Origin: Neostapfia colusana
Taxonomy: Eukaryota; Streptophyta; Magnoliopsida; Poales; Poaceae
Direction: 5' to 3'
Assembly: GCA_030760725.1 (NCBI GenBank)
Contig: JASWHV010000012.1
Location: forward strand, 21,714,368-21,778,367
Length of the DNA stretch: 64,000 nt
The notes beneath the pieces were generated by a model. The model had not been told where the DNA came from. It did no database searches and was given only the letters and a program-made list of their open reading frames with translations. This document shows, piece after piece, positions 22,920-33,742 of this stretch. The translations under genes and the position numbers were made by a program. The stretch's first letter is position 1. Each line of letters starts with the position of its first letter.

Positions 22920-23864
22920 CTACTCGGAGTAGAACTCGACCTCCTGTGGGTCGTCCTCCTCCGGTACTTCTGCTGGTGGCTCTGGATCTACCACCTCTTC
23001 TCCCATTCCGGGTTCTCCCATTGCTGGAAGACCCAAGACCACCGGTATGCCTAACACCGGGGGCACGAGGTCCTGCAATGCATGCACCTCGTCCATAGCC
23101 TGGTTGTAGTCCTCTTCCCAGCCTTATCCTTCCTCAATAGCGTCGTCCCGCTCTTGAGAAAGGTCCTCATTCTGCTGGGTTAGGGTCTGCACCAGCTCTT
23201 GCAACGCCGCGATGTCAACACGGCTCTTCTTCTTTGCCTTCTTCAGACGACGCAACTGATTGTGTTGTTCATTCAGTCGCTTGATCGTCGGAAGGAGCAC
23301 ATTGCGGAGTGCGCTGTGAGCACTCTCAAAATGATCTCCACGGCTTGTGCTCTCCTTGAGCTTGGTGGCGAGATGCTCCGTATGAACAGCTTGGCTGTCC
23401 ATCACAGCGTTTCCCGCCCTCATTTGGAGGCTGAGGTTTGCCTCCGCGGAGTTGTACCTTGGGCAATTCGGGTCTGTTGCCTCCAGGTACCTCTCTTCCC
23501 ACACATGCTGAGCTCGTCCCTCCACCGGAACGAGTGCGTATGGATTGCCCTCCATAGCCTGCACGTGTAGTTGGCAGAAACGTGACATAGTGTCACGGGC
23601 TGCCACTTGCCACATCCCTTCCGGTTGTCTTCCTCTCACCGTGACGGTGAATGGCACCCAACCGGGTGGCGTAGGTCCTGCAGGAACCTCGACATGGATC
23701 GTCCACGTCTTGTTCCCCCCTTCGCCATCTTCCTTGGTGAAATACTGCGGCATCTGATTGTACCCGAAATATTGGAGCATTTGCCACAATGCTTCCGGTT
23801 AGCCGCTACGGTCAAAACAGTGGGAAACTACCCACCCGTTCTCCAACTGTTTATCTGCTGCCAT
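22920..23864 (-). pseudogene. Element C extra ORF upstream of gag (315 codons, two stops)
   Basis: Start chosen at ATG 23864 because the frame is otherwise open to 22920, apart from stops at codon 22 and codon 247. Residues about 26-45 look helical (LWQMLQYFGYNQMPQYF). They are followed by beta-like TWTIHVEV (54-61) and PFTVTVRG (71-77), then a helix with VAARDTMSRFC (87-97) and YALVP (109-113). This alpha-beta-beta-alpha order recalls a double-stranded-RNA-binding fold, which is only inference. Residues about 160-246 are predicted helical/coiled coil with a basic KKAKKKSR patch (208-215). The C-terminus is acidic and Pro-rich. No gag, pol or env motif is seen. It lies between the primer-binding site and gag. 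Function unknown. Confidence 0.7.
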
Positions 23865-25346
23865 CTGTAAAAATATATTTGAGAAATGTCAAATATTTAT
23901 TTAAACAGTAAACCATGGAGTTATAACATAAGACATGTCATTGATCCCATAAAACTTGGAAACATAGTTCAAATTTTAAACAAATTTGACTGCTGATCTG
24001 CTGTTCCCATGACAGCCCTGACCAGTTTCCATTTCAACCTGATTTAGGCCATGTTAACAGCAAAACTAATTCTGGAGCTCAACATCAAAGTTAAAGCTAA
24101 CTTCAATGGCTTTCCAGAAAGTGTTTGCTTGGCCTCAGATCTGTCCTGGTTCAAAAGTTATGAGATGTCAAAGTTAACAGAATTTCTGGAATCAATTGGA
24201 CAGCACCTCCCTGCTTTAGGTACTGAATTGATCCAAGAATCCCAGTTAATTCTGTTCCCAATCTGACAAAACTTTCTGTTACAAAGTCGTAACCCATCTC
24301 ATAAGCTTTCCAGAAGTACCTCATTTCCTATTTTGGGATTTTTATGCAGGAAGTTATGCTTAATTTACAGAGAGTCTACAGAGAGTCTTTACCCTGTCCT
24401 GTTTTCTGGACAGTTCCAACTCTACTGCATTTTTCGAGTGGTTAAGGGATGAAACACCTCTGGACCTCAACAGAAAAGTTGTAAAGATCTTCCATAGCTT
24501 TCCAGAAATGTATCATACGACCCCAATCTCGAAAGAACTCAACCTCTAGCCTCTGATTAACTTCAGCCTTGATTCAGCTGAAAACAGAGTGCTCTGTCCT
24601 TAACAACCTATAAGTTGAAAACTTGTTAACTTTGAATATCCTGTTCAAGGGAAGGAGTTACATCAAGTTTTACTACTTTGGAGCAAAACTTTCAAGTTTT
24701 AAATGAATTTGTTCATTTAGTTGGGTGTGACGTCGATGCATCACCAGATTATGTCGGTACTACGTCCTCACAAAGAAAAACCTATACCGGACTTAGCCGG
24801 CTTCGTTATTTCAGTGGCACTACTCGTCACTCGCACACGGATGCTACACGTCTACCGTTTCGTGGTCAGGCTACCTGCAGAAACTCAATCAATCGTCAGA
24901 CTCGGCTGCACACCGAGCCCGGAATCCATACAGTTCGTACACCCGGCCGTCATCACTCGCCCGGATGTTCTCAAGCCAAACACGCCTTGAGTTACGTGTT
25001 CACGTCTCAGACCACGTGACGGGGTCTCCCATGTTGCACCACGCACGCCAGGGACAGACGTTGCTCGAATACCCCAAACGACATGAAGAGTCATAGAGGA
25101 TACTAAAGCGGGTCGGGTTACCTGCCACCCGTGGGGCTCCACCCTTCAGCTTGTGCGCACTGGTGGACAGCGCTTACGTGCACCCCCCAAGACATGAACG
25201 TCCCGAGATGCATGATTTTCCGACATAAAAAATAGGTTAATAAGCCACTTTCTATATACTAATAACATCCTTATACGGGCCACTAACTCGTTCCTCACTG
25301 GATTTTTGAAAAAGAAGACCTTTGTACTGTGTTAAACCTCAAGCGA
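23865..25346 (-). other. Long untranslated leader of element C
   Basis: About 1.5 kb between the primer-binding site and the extra ORF, without a credible frame. It is AT-rich near the ORF (23870-24700) and more GC-rich near the LTR (24720-25200). It may contain packaging or splicing signals. None can be identified by eye. Confidence 0.5.
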
Positions 25347-25358
25347 GCTCTGATACCA
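25347..25358 (-). promoter_or_regulatory. Primer-binding site of element C (initiator Met-tRNA)
   Basis: The minus strand reads TGGTATCAGAGC four bases after the LTR end. This is the standard complement of the 3' end of plant initiator methionine tRNA, which primes minus-strand DNA synthesis. Confidence 0.93.
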
Positions 25359-25362
25359 ACGC

Positions 25363-28300
25363 TGACACGACCCCAAGGTCCTGTCGAGCCAGGATCACGC
25401 TGAGGGGTGCTGCATTGCACAGCACCATATAACACACGTCAAAGGTACAAAGCGGAAGCGGAAATTTTATTACATAAACAAGTTTATGAACATGTTTACA
25501 TCAAAATAAGTTTAGTCCACACTCGCGGGCGTAGACTAAGCATCAAGTGCACGTTCAGCCCTTGAACGTGTCCTTGCTAGCACACACACACACTAACTCT
25601 GCGGCGTGCACGACTCCCACTCGACGGGGTTCCCCTCCTGGGGTTCCGTCTCCTCTTCGGGAGTCCCTTCCTCATAGAACCCTGCAAAAGCTTCAAACAC
25701 AAGCAGTGAGCACGAAGGCTCAGCAAGTCTGACCCGTCTCACCTAAACATGGAACTTCTACATGAGGGTAATGGGTTACATGAGGTAAAAATTATTTGCA
25801 AGGATTCGCCTAATTAGTAGAACCTTACTTTCAAGTTTTAGCAGCAGGTTGTGGAGAACCTTACGCGAAGGTACATGAGAGAGCCGCAATCAAACAAGAA
25901 ACGCATTTCTCTCATGTACTTTGCCCAAAGTTGAAAAGAACTTTAGTTAGCTCTAAGCTACAGCATATCATTAACAATCAATGTCCATCTTTCAATCAGC
26001 AACATTTTAACATGTAACTAGCCTGTTCATTCTACGTCACGGTACAGTGAACAAGTGGTACTCACTGACCGCGAGGGACGGCGATTATAATCGATTTACA
26101 CCTGCAGGGTTACCCGAACAACCCGTCACGTACGCCCGTACTCGATGTAGCCTACAACAACCATCACGGACGCCGTACGCAACTACCTTTCACCCGTCAG
26201 CCAAATATTGAACCGGTCCCATCGTCCCGAGCAAGAGGTCTCTGCACGCGCATCTCTGTGCCGCCAGCTGATTTACACCTCGAGCTCTCAACCTACCCTC
26301 TGAACGACGGGCAATGCCTCAATACCCAGCTACCCGAGTTACATCAGTTTCCCGGTTCCCATATAGCCGGTAGGTCTTCGGTACTGTTCTAGCTTGTTCA
26401 ACAGGCCCGCACACGGCTCGGTCCTCAATCGACAGAAGCGGAGCTATAGCACACAGGCCCCAAAGTCCTGCTGCCCTTACTCTCCGCTCGGTCTCATCTT
26501 TCTTGCCATGTATATCATGTGCTATCTCTACCCGAGCAATGTGCCTCTAGCCTATTCTCGCGTGTAGTTCCAACTACTCGACTTGTACTGAATCCTACTC
26601 TATCCTAGCAATGCAGTGGCTAACGAGGTTTTCAATCCTAAACCCAACCCATGGTTTTCTTGGCTATGCAGTTGGGTTTCCAATCAAGACTCTAATGCAA
26701 AGAACAATATTCAAAGATGTGCTCAAAACAATAAACATTTGTAAAAAGGTTAATGCAAACCGGAGCTTGCCTTGCTGCTCTTGGTCGTAGGCTAGCTGCT
26801 CCTCCGGAGTAACGAAGTCTAGGACTTCGGGTTCCTCTCGACCTTAGCGACTACATGATATAAGACATACATGTATTAATTTAAATGCCTTTATTAAGTT
26901 TGAACTTGTGAAGCTTATAACCTTTGCTAGACAGACCTAATGACTGTGAAACTTTTACTGTGGCTTGGTTACAACCTAAACAGAGACTTGGTCAAGTTTT
27001 AGTTGCAGCAAAGCTCAATTGAGCCCTCCACAATTAATTATGTCCTTGACCTTAATTAAAGGCTTTTAGGGTGTTCTAAGGACTTTCATGAAACAAACTA
27101 TGACTTTCTGAAAACTAGATTTTTAGAGGGTTCTAATGGAGTTGGTCTCACTTAATTTGGGGGTTGCTAACTAAAGATATGAGCCAAACAATTTCAGAGA
27201 AAATTCTGAAAATGTTTCTGAACATTTTCTATTTTCTCTGGAACAGTTTCACTAATCACACCATTAGGTGGATTAAATGAGCTCAAATGGATCTGAAATT
27301 TTTATGGTAGCTCAAGGATATTTTGGTGAACATCTCAGTAAAATTTCAGGATTTTCCTCCAAAGGATTCTCCAGTTAAAATTCCTAACAGTTTAAACTTT
27401 GAGGAATTAATTCTGGAGAAATAAGGAATTTCATGACGTGAAACTTGTTTTTGGAAAGTACTCAGAGAGCTGAATCCAGCAAAATTTGGTTCACTCAATT
27501 TGGAGCTTTCTAGCCAAAGTTATGAGGATTTGAAGTTTGAAGGAGATCTGAAAATCGGGGAAAAGTTTAAACTCGCGCGTGGGCCCAGGGGACACGCGTC
27601 GCACGCCTAGGCGATGGCACATCGCGGCCCACAAGGATTTTGCGCGCCAGCACACCCGATCCCGGCCGCAGCCGGATCCCGATTCAAAATATCTCCCGCT
27701 GACAGCTGGGGTCCACCCCCTTCTTCAACCTCGCGACACCCGCGCCCCGCCGCCGAGGGACCTCGCCGGAGAGCTCGCCGCCGGCTGCTTTACAGCTCCA
27801 AACTTCTCGATTCTGGCCGCCCCTGCCTACTTTTACTCGGGGAATAGGATCCGAGGGTCAGCTGCTCATGACAACGGCCGGAGCATGGTTAGCGACGAGC
27901 CGCCACCTCGGAATGACTTCGGCCATGTCGGCTGACTTCTCTAGCACCTCAGCTACTTGGAAAATCGGTCGGGGAGCATCAGTGGACCTCAGAGAAGGTC
28001 GACATGAGCTCGAGGCAGCTCGGGGAAGGCCCAAAATAGGTCCTCACCGTGCGCCCGATGCCGCCCGTTCGTTCCGCCATTAGTAGACCTCAAATTACGC
28101 CGGGCACAGAGGTTCTCCGGCCCAGAGTTGTGAAGGCAACTTGTGCGTTACCGTGTCTAGCTCGTGTGAGAGCGGCCTGAGGCCCTCTAATCCTTCCTAG
28201 AGCACGAATTAAACAGAATCGTACCCGAAGGTCGTTCTGCACACAGAAAGGGGAAAAGTAGAAATTCGCCGCCGGTGAGCAACCACTCGAGCTGTGGCTC

Positions 28301-29394
28301 GGGGATGAGCAGCACCGGTCACCCGCGCGTCCAAGGGTTCCTTGGATCGGGCGTGACAACGCCCTGGTTGGGCTGTCCACGAGAGCCTGAGGTGCGGCGG
28401 TTCCAAGTTCCGAGTTTGATCTTTCGGCACAGCCGATATCAATCGGTTTCAACCGAATTCTAGCAACGGGGAGGACGGAGGAAGGTCTCTAGTACCATGC
28501 TGGGGCTCTGGAGTGGATGGAGGAAGCTGCGATCGGCGTTCTCCGATCAAGTCCGAGCTGCGGAAGTTTTCGGCCGGCGCTGAGTTCTTGCGGGGAAGAA
28601 CGGCGGTACCTCGGCCGAGGAGGGGGGCAGGCGCCTTAAGAAGGCTCTGCACCGCCTCACGCCCGCGCGTGGGCAAGCAGCTGGTGGCGCGGCGGCTGGC
28701 CTCGGTGGCGATCACCGCTGCGGCTCGGCGACCCGAGTGAAAAAGTCTCAGTCGGTTTGATCTGAGCAGTGGCTGACATGTGGGTCCCACCTCCAGTTTT
28801 AACCTCTGAAATTTACTCCTAATCACTGTTGTAAACAGTGAACCCCATACTACCCTTGGCAATTCAAATTATTCACCCATGAGCCATTTGAATAGATCAA
28901 AGTTCAAATGAGGTTTGGTTTGAATGAATTTCAGCACAAGTTCAGTTTGAAATTCAAATAAAGTTTGAATCTCTCCCCCTTAGCTCATGTCAAGATCAAC
29001 TCCAAATGGAGTGAAAATTTGTGTGTGAGCTCACAAAATGTGCTGAGTAAGAATATGCCTTCCACTTTTAAATTCATGGGATAAAACAGTTTGAATTTGA
29101 ATATGGTTTCAAATGCCCTCCTCCTATCTATACCCAAAATGACCTCAAAAAGGTTTTGAATTTGGGTAAAACTTGGCATGGACATCCTTAGCAAAGTGTA
29201 GGAGTTTTCATATGTCCAGACCATCTATATCACATGTGGGAAATACCACTTTTGCAATGTGTAAGTTTGTTCTATAATGAGCATGTTGATAATTGTTACT
29301 TGCTCTTCATTTGTGTTCATCATTCTTCCTCAAATGAGGTGTGTGGTGTGGTGATGAACACTGCAAATGTGTGTCAAAAACTGAGGGCCTTACA
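25363..29394 (-). repeat. 5' LTR of element C
   Basis: The 4,032-bp partner of 13993-18028, with the same termini. Conserved hairpins lie at 26561-26580 (one arm mutated), 25707-25722 and 25406-25426. TTTAAA is at 27566-27571. ORFs inside match those of the other LTR copy only because the DNA is duplicated. Confidence 0.95.
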
Positions 29395-32012
29395 GCGACC
29401 ATGCGTCCTCCTTGCATGAGTACACAACCAAGCCCGATGCCGGATGCATCACAATAAACATCAAAAGGCTTGGTTGTATCCGGTTGAGCTAGAACCGGGG
29501 CTGTTGTGAGGTGCTTCACCAACGCCTGAAAGGCTTACTCACACGGCTTGCTCAAATCATACTTGATGCCCTTTTTCAGTTGCTCCGTCATAGGTTTGGC
29601 GATTTTTGAGAAGCCCGGGATGAACCTCTGGTAATATCCCGCCAAACCCAAGAAGCTATGAATTTCATGGACTGATGTTGGAGACTTCCACTTCAGCACT
29701 TGCTCAATCTTGCTTCGATCAAAAGCAATGCCTTCCACTGAAATAATATGTCCATGAAATGGAACTTGGTTGATCCAGAATTCACATTTACTAAACTTTG
29801 CATAGAGCTTGTGATCTCTCAGTCGTTGGAGCACAATATGCAAATGTTTAGCGTGTTCCTCTTCAGATTTGGAATAGACCAAGATGTCGTCAATGAATAC
29901 CACGACGAACTTATCTAGCTCCGGCATGAACACCGAGTTCATAAGATACATAAAGTGAGCCGGAGCATTGGTCAACCCAAATGACATGACAATATACTCA
30001 TAGAGCCCATATCTTGTCGAGAATGCTGTTTTCGGGATATCTTCCGCTCGAATCTTGATTTGACGATATCCCGACCTTAAGTCCATCTTAGAGAAGACTT
30101 TAGCACCCACTAGCTGATCGAAGAGGATATCAATTCTTGGTAGTGGATACTTGTTCTTTATTGTCACAGCATTTAAAGGACGATAATCGACGCATAGCCT
30201 CAGCGTCTCATCCTTCTTCTTCACAAATAAAGCCGAGCAACCCCATGGTGATGAACTTGGACGAATAAACCCCTTGTCCATCAGATCTTTGAGTTGCTCC
30301 TTCAGTTCAGCTAGTTCATTCGGAGCCATTTTGTATGGTCTCCGAGAGATCGGCGTGGTCCCCGGTATCAACTCTATTTTGAATTCCACCTCACGCTCAG
30401 GTGGTAAGCCTGGAAGATCTTCGGGAAACAGGTACAGATATTCACGGACTACCTGAATGTCTTCTAACTTGCAAGCCTCGGCATTACATACTTCTGGGTC
30501 TTTGGAAACCGCTTTGCCGAGATACAATGTTTGATGCCGGTGAAGTGGAGAGTCCAAGTGGACACTCCTGTTCTCGATGTCCAGAACAGCCTTATGGAAG
30601 GTCAACCATGATATTCCCAATATGGCATTGATTCCTTGGTCTTCGAGAATAATGAGGGTGGTAGGATAGATTTTTCCACCCAAACAATGTGGTGCTCGAG
30701 AAACGACTTCATTAGTTGATATATCACCTCCTGGCGAATGAATAAGGTAGGAACCTTTTGTGATAGATGTGGAGATCTGATCACGGATCACCGTCGCCCT
30801 TCTAACGAAGTTATGTGTTGCACCAGAGTCGAATAATATGACAACCATCTTGTCATTTAAGGTGAACCTGCCGGCAAGAACAGGTCCTCCCTTCGGCAGA
30901 TCATCGACTGACACATAATTCACAGTTCCCACTTTGGACATGGTTTTTCTTTGCTGTCCAAGATCACTCGTTGGAACTGAACCCGCAGACATACTGCTGC
31001 TGCTCGATTCAGTTGCTTTATTGATGTTGAGTTCATTGTCAATATGCAGTGGGACAGCACTTGGTTCAGCTGCGAAATCACTTTGATCATCTTCAACTTC
31101 TTGAGAGAAATAACATTCTAGTGCACCTTGTTGAAACTGAGGTGCATGGGAAATAAGTTGCTGCTGTGGTGGAGGTGAATAAGACCTCTGTGGAGTATAC
31201 GAGTCGTCATACTCCAAGAATGACTGCACTTTTTGTGGAACCTCTCGACCGGAAGGTGAACGGATTACCCACTGATACTTCTGAGGTAGATGGTTGCATT
31301 CATCCTGTGATGAGTCCCTCTCCCTCTTTTCTTTAAGGTAGAGATTGGAATAATATTCCTGAGTGATAGCACAGCTAACCAACTCATCAAAATTCTCTTG
31401 GCTAACCAGAGCCAACTCATGTCGCAGCCGAGCAGTCAGGCCTCGATAAAAATGATAACCATTCATGGCTGGTGACTTCACATAATCAGGGACATATTGA
31501 GCTAAGCGATTGAATTCCTTCGCATACTCAATAACACTCATGTCACCTTGCTTTAGATTCCAGAATTCATCCAGACTTGTTTGCATTACGCCCGCAGGAA
31601 CGAAGCGAGCACGAAACGCATCCTGGAAGTCCGCCCATGTAACCCGATGCCCTGCTGGTTGGATAGCAAAGTATTCTGCCCACCATGCTCCAGCAAAGCT
31701 GTGAAGCTGCTGAGCGGCATATAGTGTCTTCGAGAAGTCATCACATTGAATCAACCCAAACTTGGACTCATTGACACGTAACCAGTGATTTGCTTCACAA
31801 TGGTCAGCCGCCTCGGAGAATACCGGAGGTTGTGTCGCCAAGAAATCCAGATAAGTGCTCGGGGTTGGCCTGTGATGCTGAGCTTCTCTATTTATTCCCT
31901 TCTGAACTATAGTTTGGAGAGTTTCATTCATCTTTGCCATAATTTCAGCCAATCCGGTTGGCGATGGCTCTTATGGTGAAGTCGAGTCATTCCCACCTCG
32001 ACTTGAACCTCC
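29395..32012 (-). pseudogene. Element B gag-protease-reverse transcriptase, 5' half
   Basis: An open frame of 805 codons (31952-29535) covers capsid ([44 protein letters not shown]), a Gln/Ser-rich linker, protease ([26 protein letters not shown]), reverse transcriptase ([36 protein letters not shown] near 29885) and the start of RNase H. No CCHC zinc knuckle is present between capsid and protease. The gag N-terminus continues beyond a stop at about 31975 to the junction near 32012. A TAA at 29535 precedes AFQALVKHLTTAPVL and [13 protein letters not shown], and the frame ends at the insertion of element C. Otherwise remarkably intact. Confidence 0.9.
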
Positions 32013-33742
32013 ATGCAGCCAAGTACATCAACTTCTCAATCTCAAGTTAGCGAAGAACCGAAGAAATATCTGTGTTCTTTTTGCTGCCGTTTTGGGCATT
32101 TTACTCAAGAATGCCCGAAGAAGTTTGTGAACAGAGGACAACCATCATCATCAGGTGGTATGCCGCCACGTGCCCAAGTAGACATGACAGCATTGCAATC
32201 CGGGAGTGTGCAGCATCTTGCTATTCAGGATGTCCCGGGGGGCAGCAGTGTTAGCGGGCCTGTTCACTCTCAAAGACATACCTGTTCTCGTACTTTTTGA
32301 TTCCGGTGTACCCACAATTTCATCAGCAAATCATGCGTGGATCAGCACCAAATATCCACCAATACTCCCACGAGTGGTTATCTTATACTTTCACCGGGAG
32401 GAATTATCTCTGCCAGTCAGGTTGTGTCCCGAGCAGATTTATATTTGGGAGGAAAAATATACCCAACATCGCTGATTATGTTGGATGGGCAGAACATAGA
32501 TATCATGTTGGGGATATCATGGTTAAACCATCACGGTGCCGTTCTCAATAGCGGTAACCAGACTGTTCAGATTGACTCGCCGATTCACGGACAGCACACG
32601 CTGTTTTTAGACAGTGAAGATCAAGAAATGGCGGAGACCTACCACATGGAAGTGATTAACCTCGAAGATATTCCAGTGGTACGTGAATACCCCGATGTGT
32701 TTCCCGATGATTTACCGGGCATGCCGCCAGAACGGGACGTCGAGTTCAAGATTGAACTGGCGCCAGGAACAACACCTATTTCACGAAGGCCTTACAAGAT
32801 GGCACCTAACGAGCTAGCGGAGTTGAAGGAGAACCTAAATGAACTTTTTAGCAAAGGTTTCATACGACCAAGCTCATCACCTTGGGTTTGCTCTGCGCTG
32901 TTGGTTAAGAAAAAGGACAAAACATTGAGGCTATGTGTTGGTTATCGTCCTCTAAATGCTGTCACTATAAAGAACAAGTATCCTTTGCACCGCATTGAGC
33001 TTTTATTCGATCAACTAGTGGGTGCAAAGGTATTCTCGAAGATGGATCTTTGGTCGGGATATAATCAAATCAAGATCTGACCGGAGGACATACCGAAGAC
33101 AGCTTTCTCGATGAGATACGGACTTTATGAGTACCTCGTCATGTTATTTGGGTTAACCAATGCTCCGACATACTTTATGTACTTGATGAATTCAGTATTT
33201 ATGCCGGAATTAGACAAGTTCGTCGTGGTATTCATTGACAACATATTGGTTTACTCCAAATCTAAAGAAGAGCATGCTGAACATTTGTGTATCGTGCTAC
33301 AACGATTGAGGGAGCACAAATTATATGCGAATTTCAGAAAGTGCTAGTTTTGGCTTGATCATGTGCCTTTTCTAGGCCATATTATTTCAGCAGAGGGCAT
33401 TGCTGTGAACCCAAGCAAAATTGAACAAGTGCTGAAATGGGAATCTCCCAAATCTGTCCACGAGGTCTGAAGTTTACTAGGTTTAGCTGGGTATTATCGG
33501 AGGTTCATTCCGACCTTCTCAAAAATTGCTAAACCAATGAAGGAGCTGCTGAAAAAGGGCACTAAGTACGTGTGGAATGCAGCATGTGAAGCCGCATTCA
33601 AAACTTTGGTTAAACATCTTACAACAGCTCCCGTTCTTACTCAGCCGGACAGGATGAAGCCATTCGATGTATATTGTGATGCATCCGGCATCGGTCTCGG
33701 CTGTGTTCTTATGCAAGAAGGGCGTGTGGTCGCATATGGTCT
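32013..33742 (+). pseudogene. Element B' gag end, protease, reverse transcriptase, RNase H start
   Basis: It opens with a gag tail containing an intact zinc knuckle (CSFCCRFGHFTQEC, about 32075). Protease follows across frameshifts (VLVLFDSG then [12 protein letters not shown]). Reverse transcriptase: [35 protein letters not shown], and [11 protein letters not shown], where the usual FIDD has become FIDN, destroying a catalytic Asp. Stops lie at about 33078, 33343 and 33470. RNase [14 protein letters not shown] leads to VVAYG, where element D inserts (duplication GGTCT). Clearly dead. Confidence 0.88.
33738..33742. other. Target-site duplication GGTCT, left copy (element D)
   Basis: GGTCT at 33738-33742 is repeated at 45497-45501, just outside the two LTRs of element D. 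Confidence 0.93.

Larger units (their letters stand above)
13993..29394 (-). mobile_element. Element C: full-length Tekay/Del-type Ty3/gypsy retrotransposon
   Basis: The 15.4-kb element on the minus strand has two LTRs of about 4.03 kb, a GCGAC duplication, a primer-binding site complementary to initiator Met-tRNA, a 1.5-kb leader, an extra ORF, gag, pol with chromodomain, and a polypurine tract. By eye the LTRs differ by roughly 45 substitutions and a few 1-bp indels, so the insertion is fairly young. The coding region carries at least five stops and two frameshifts, so it cannot move on its own. It lies inside pol of element B. Confidence 0.93.
7986..32012 (-). mobile_element. Element B: Tekay/Del-type Ty3/gypsy retrotransposon, interrupted by element C
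   Basis: On the minus strand, gag-pol runs from about 32012 to 29395 and, after removal of element C, from 13992 to 12172. A polypurine tract (12104-12116) and the 3' LTR (7986-12103) follow. The reading frame at the split ([13 protein letters not shown]) is restored when C and one copy of its GCGAC duplication are removed. No 5' LTR or leader is present: gag stops at the junction with the opposite-strand element B'. An integrase C-terminus with a chromodomain-like end places it among chromoviruses. Several stop codons show it is inactive. Confidence 0.8.
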
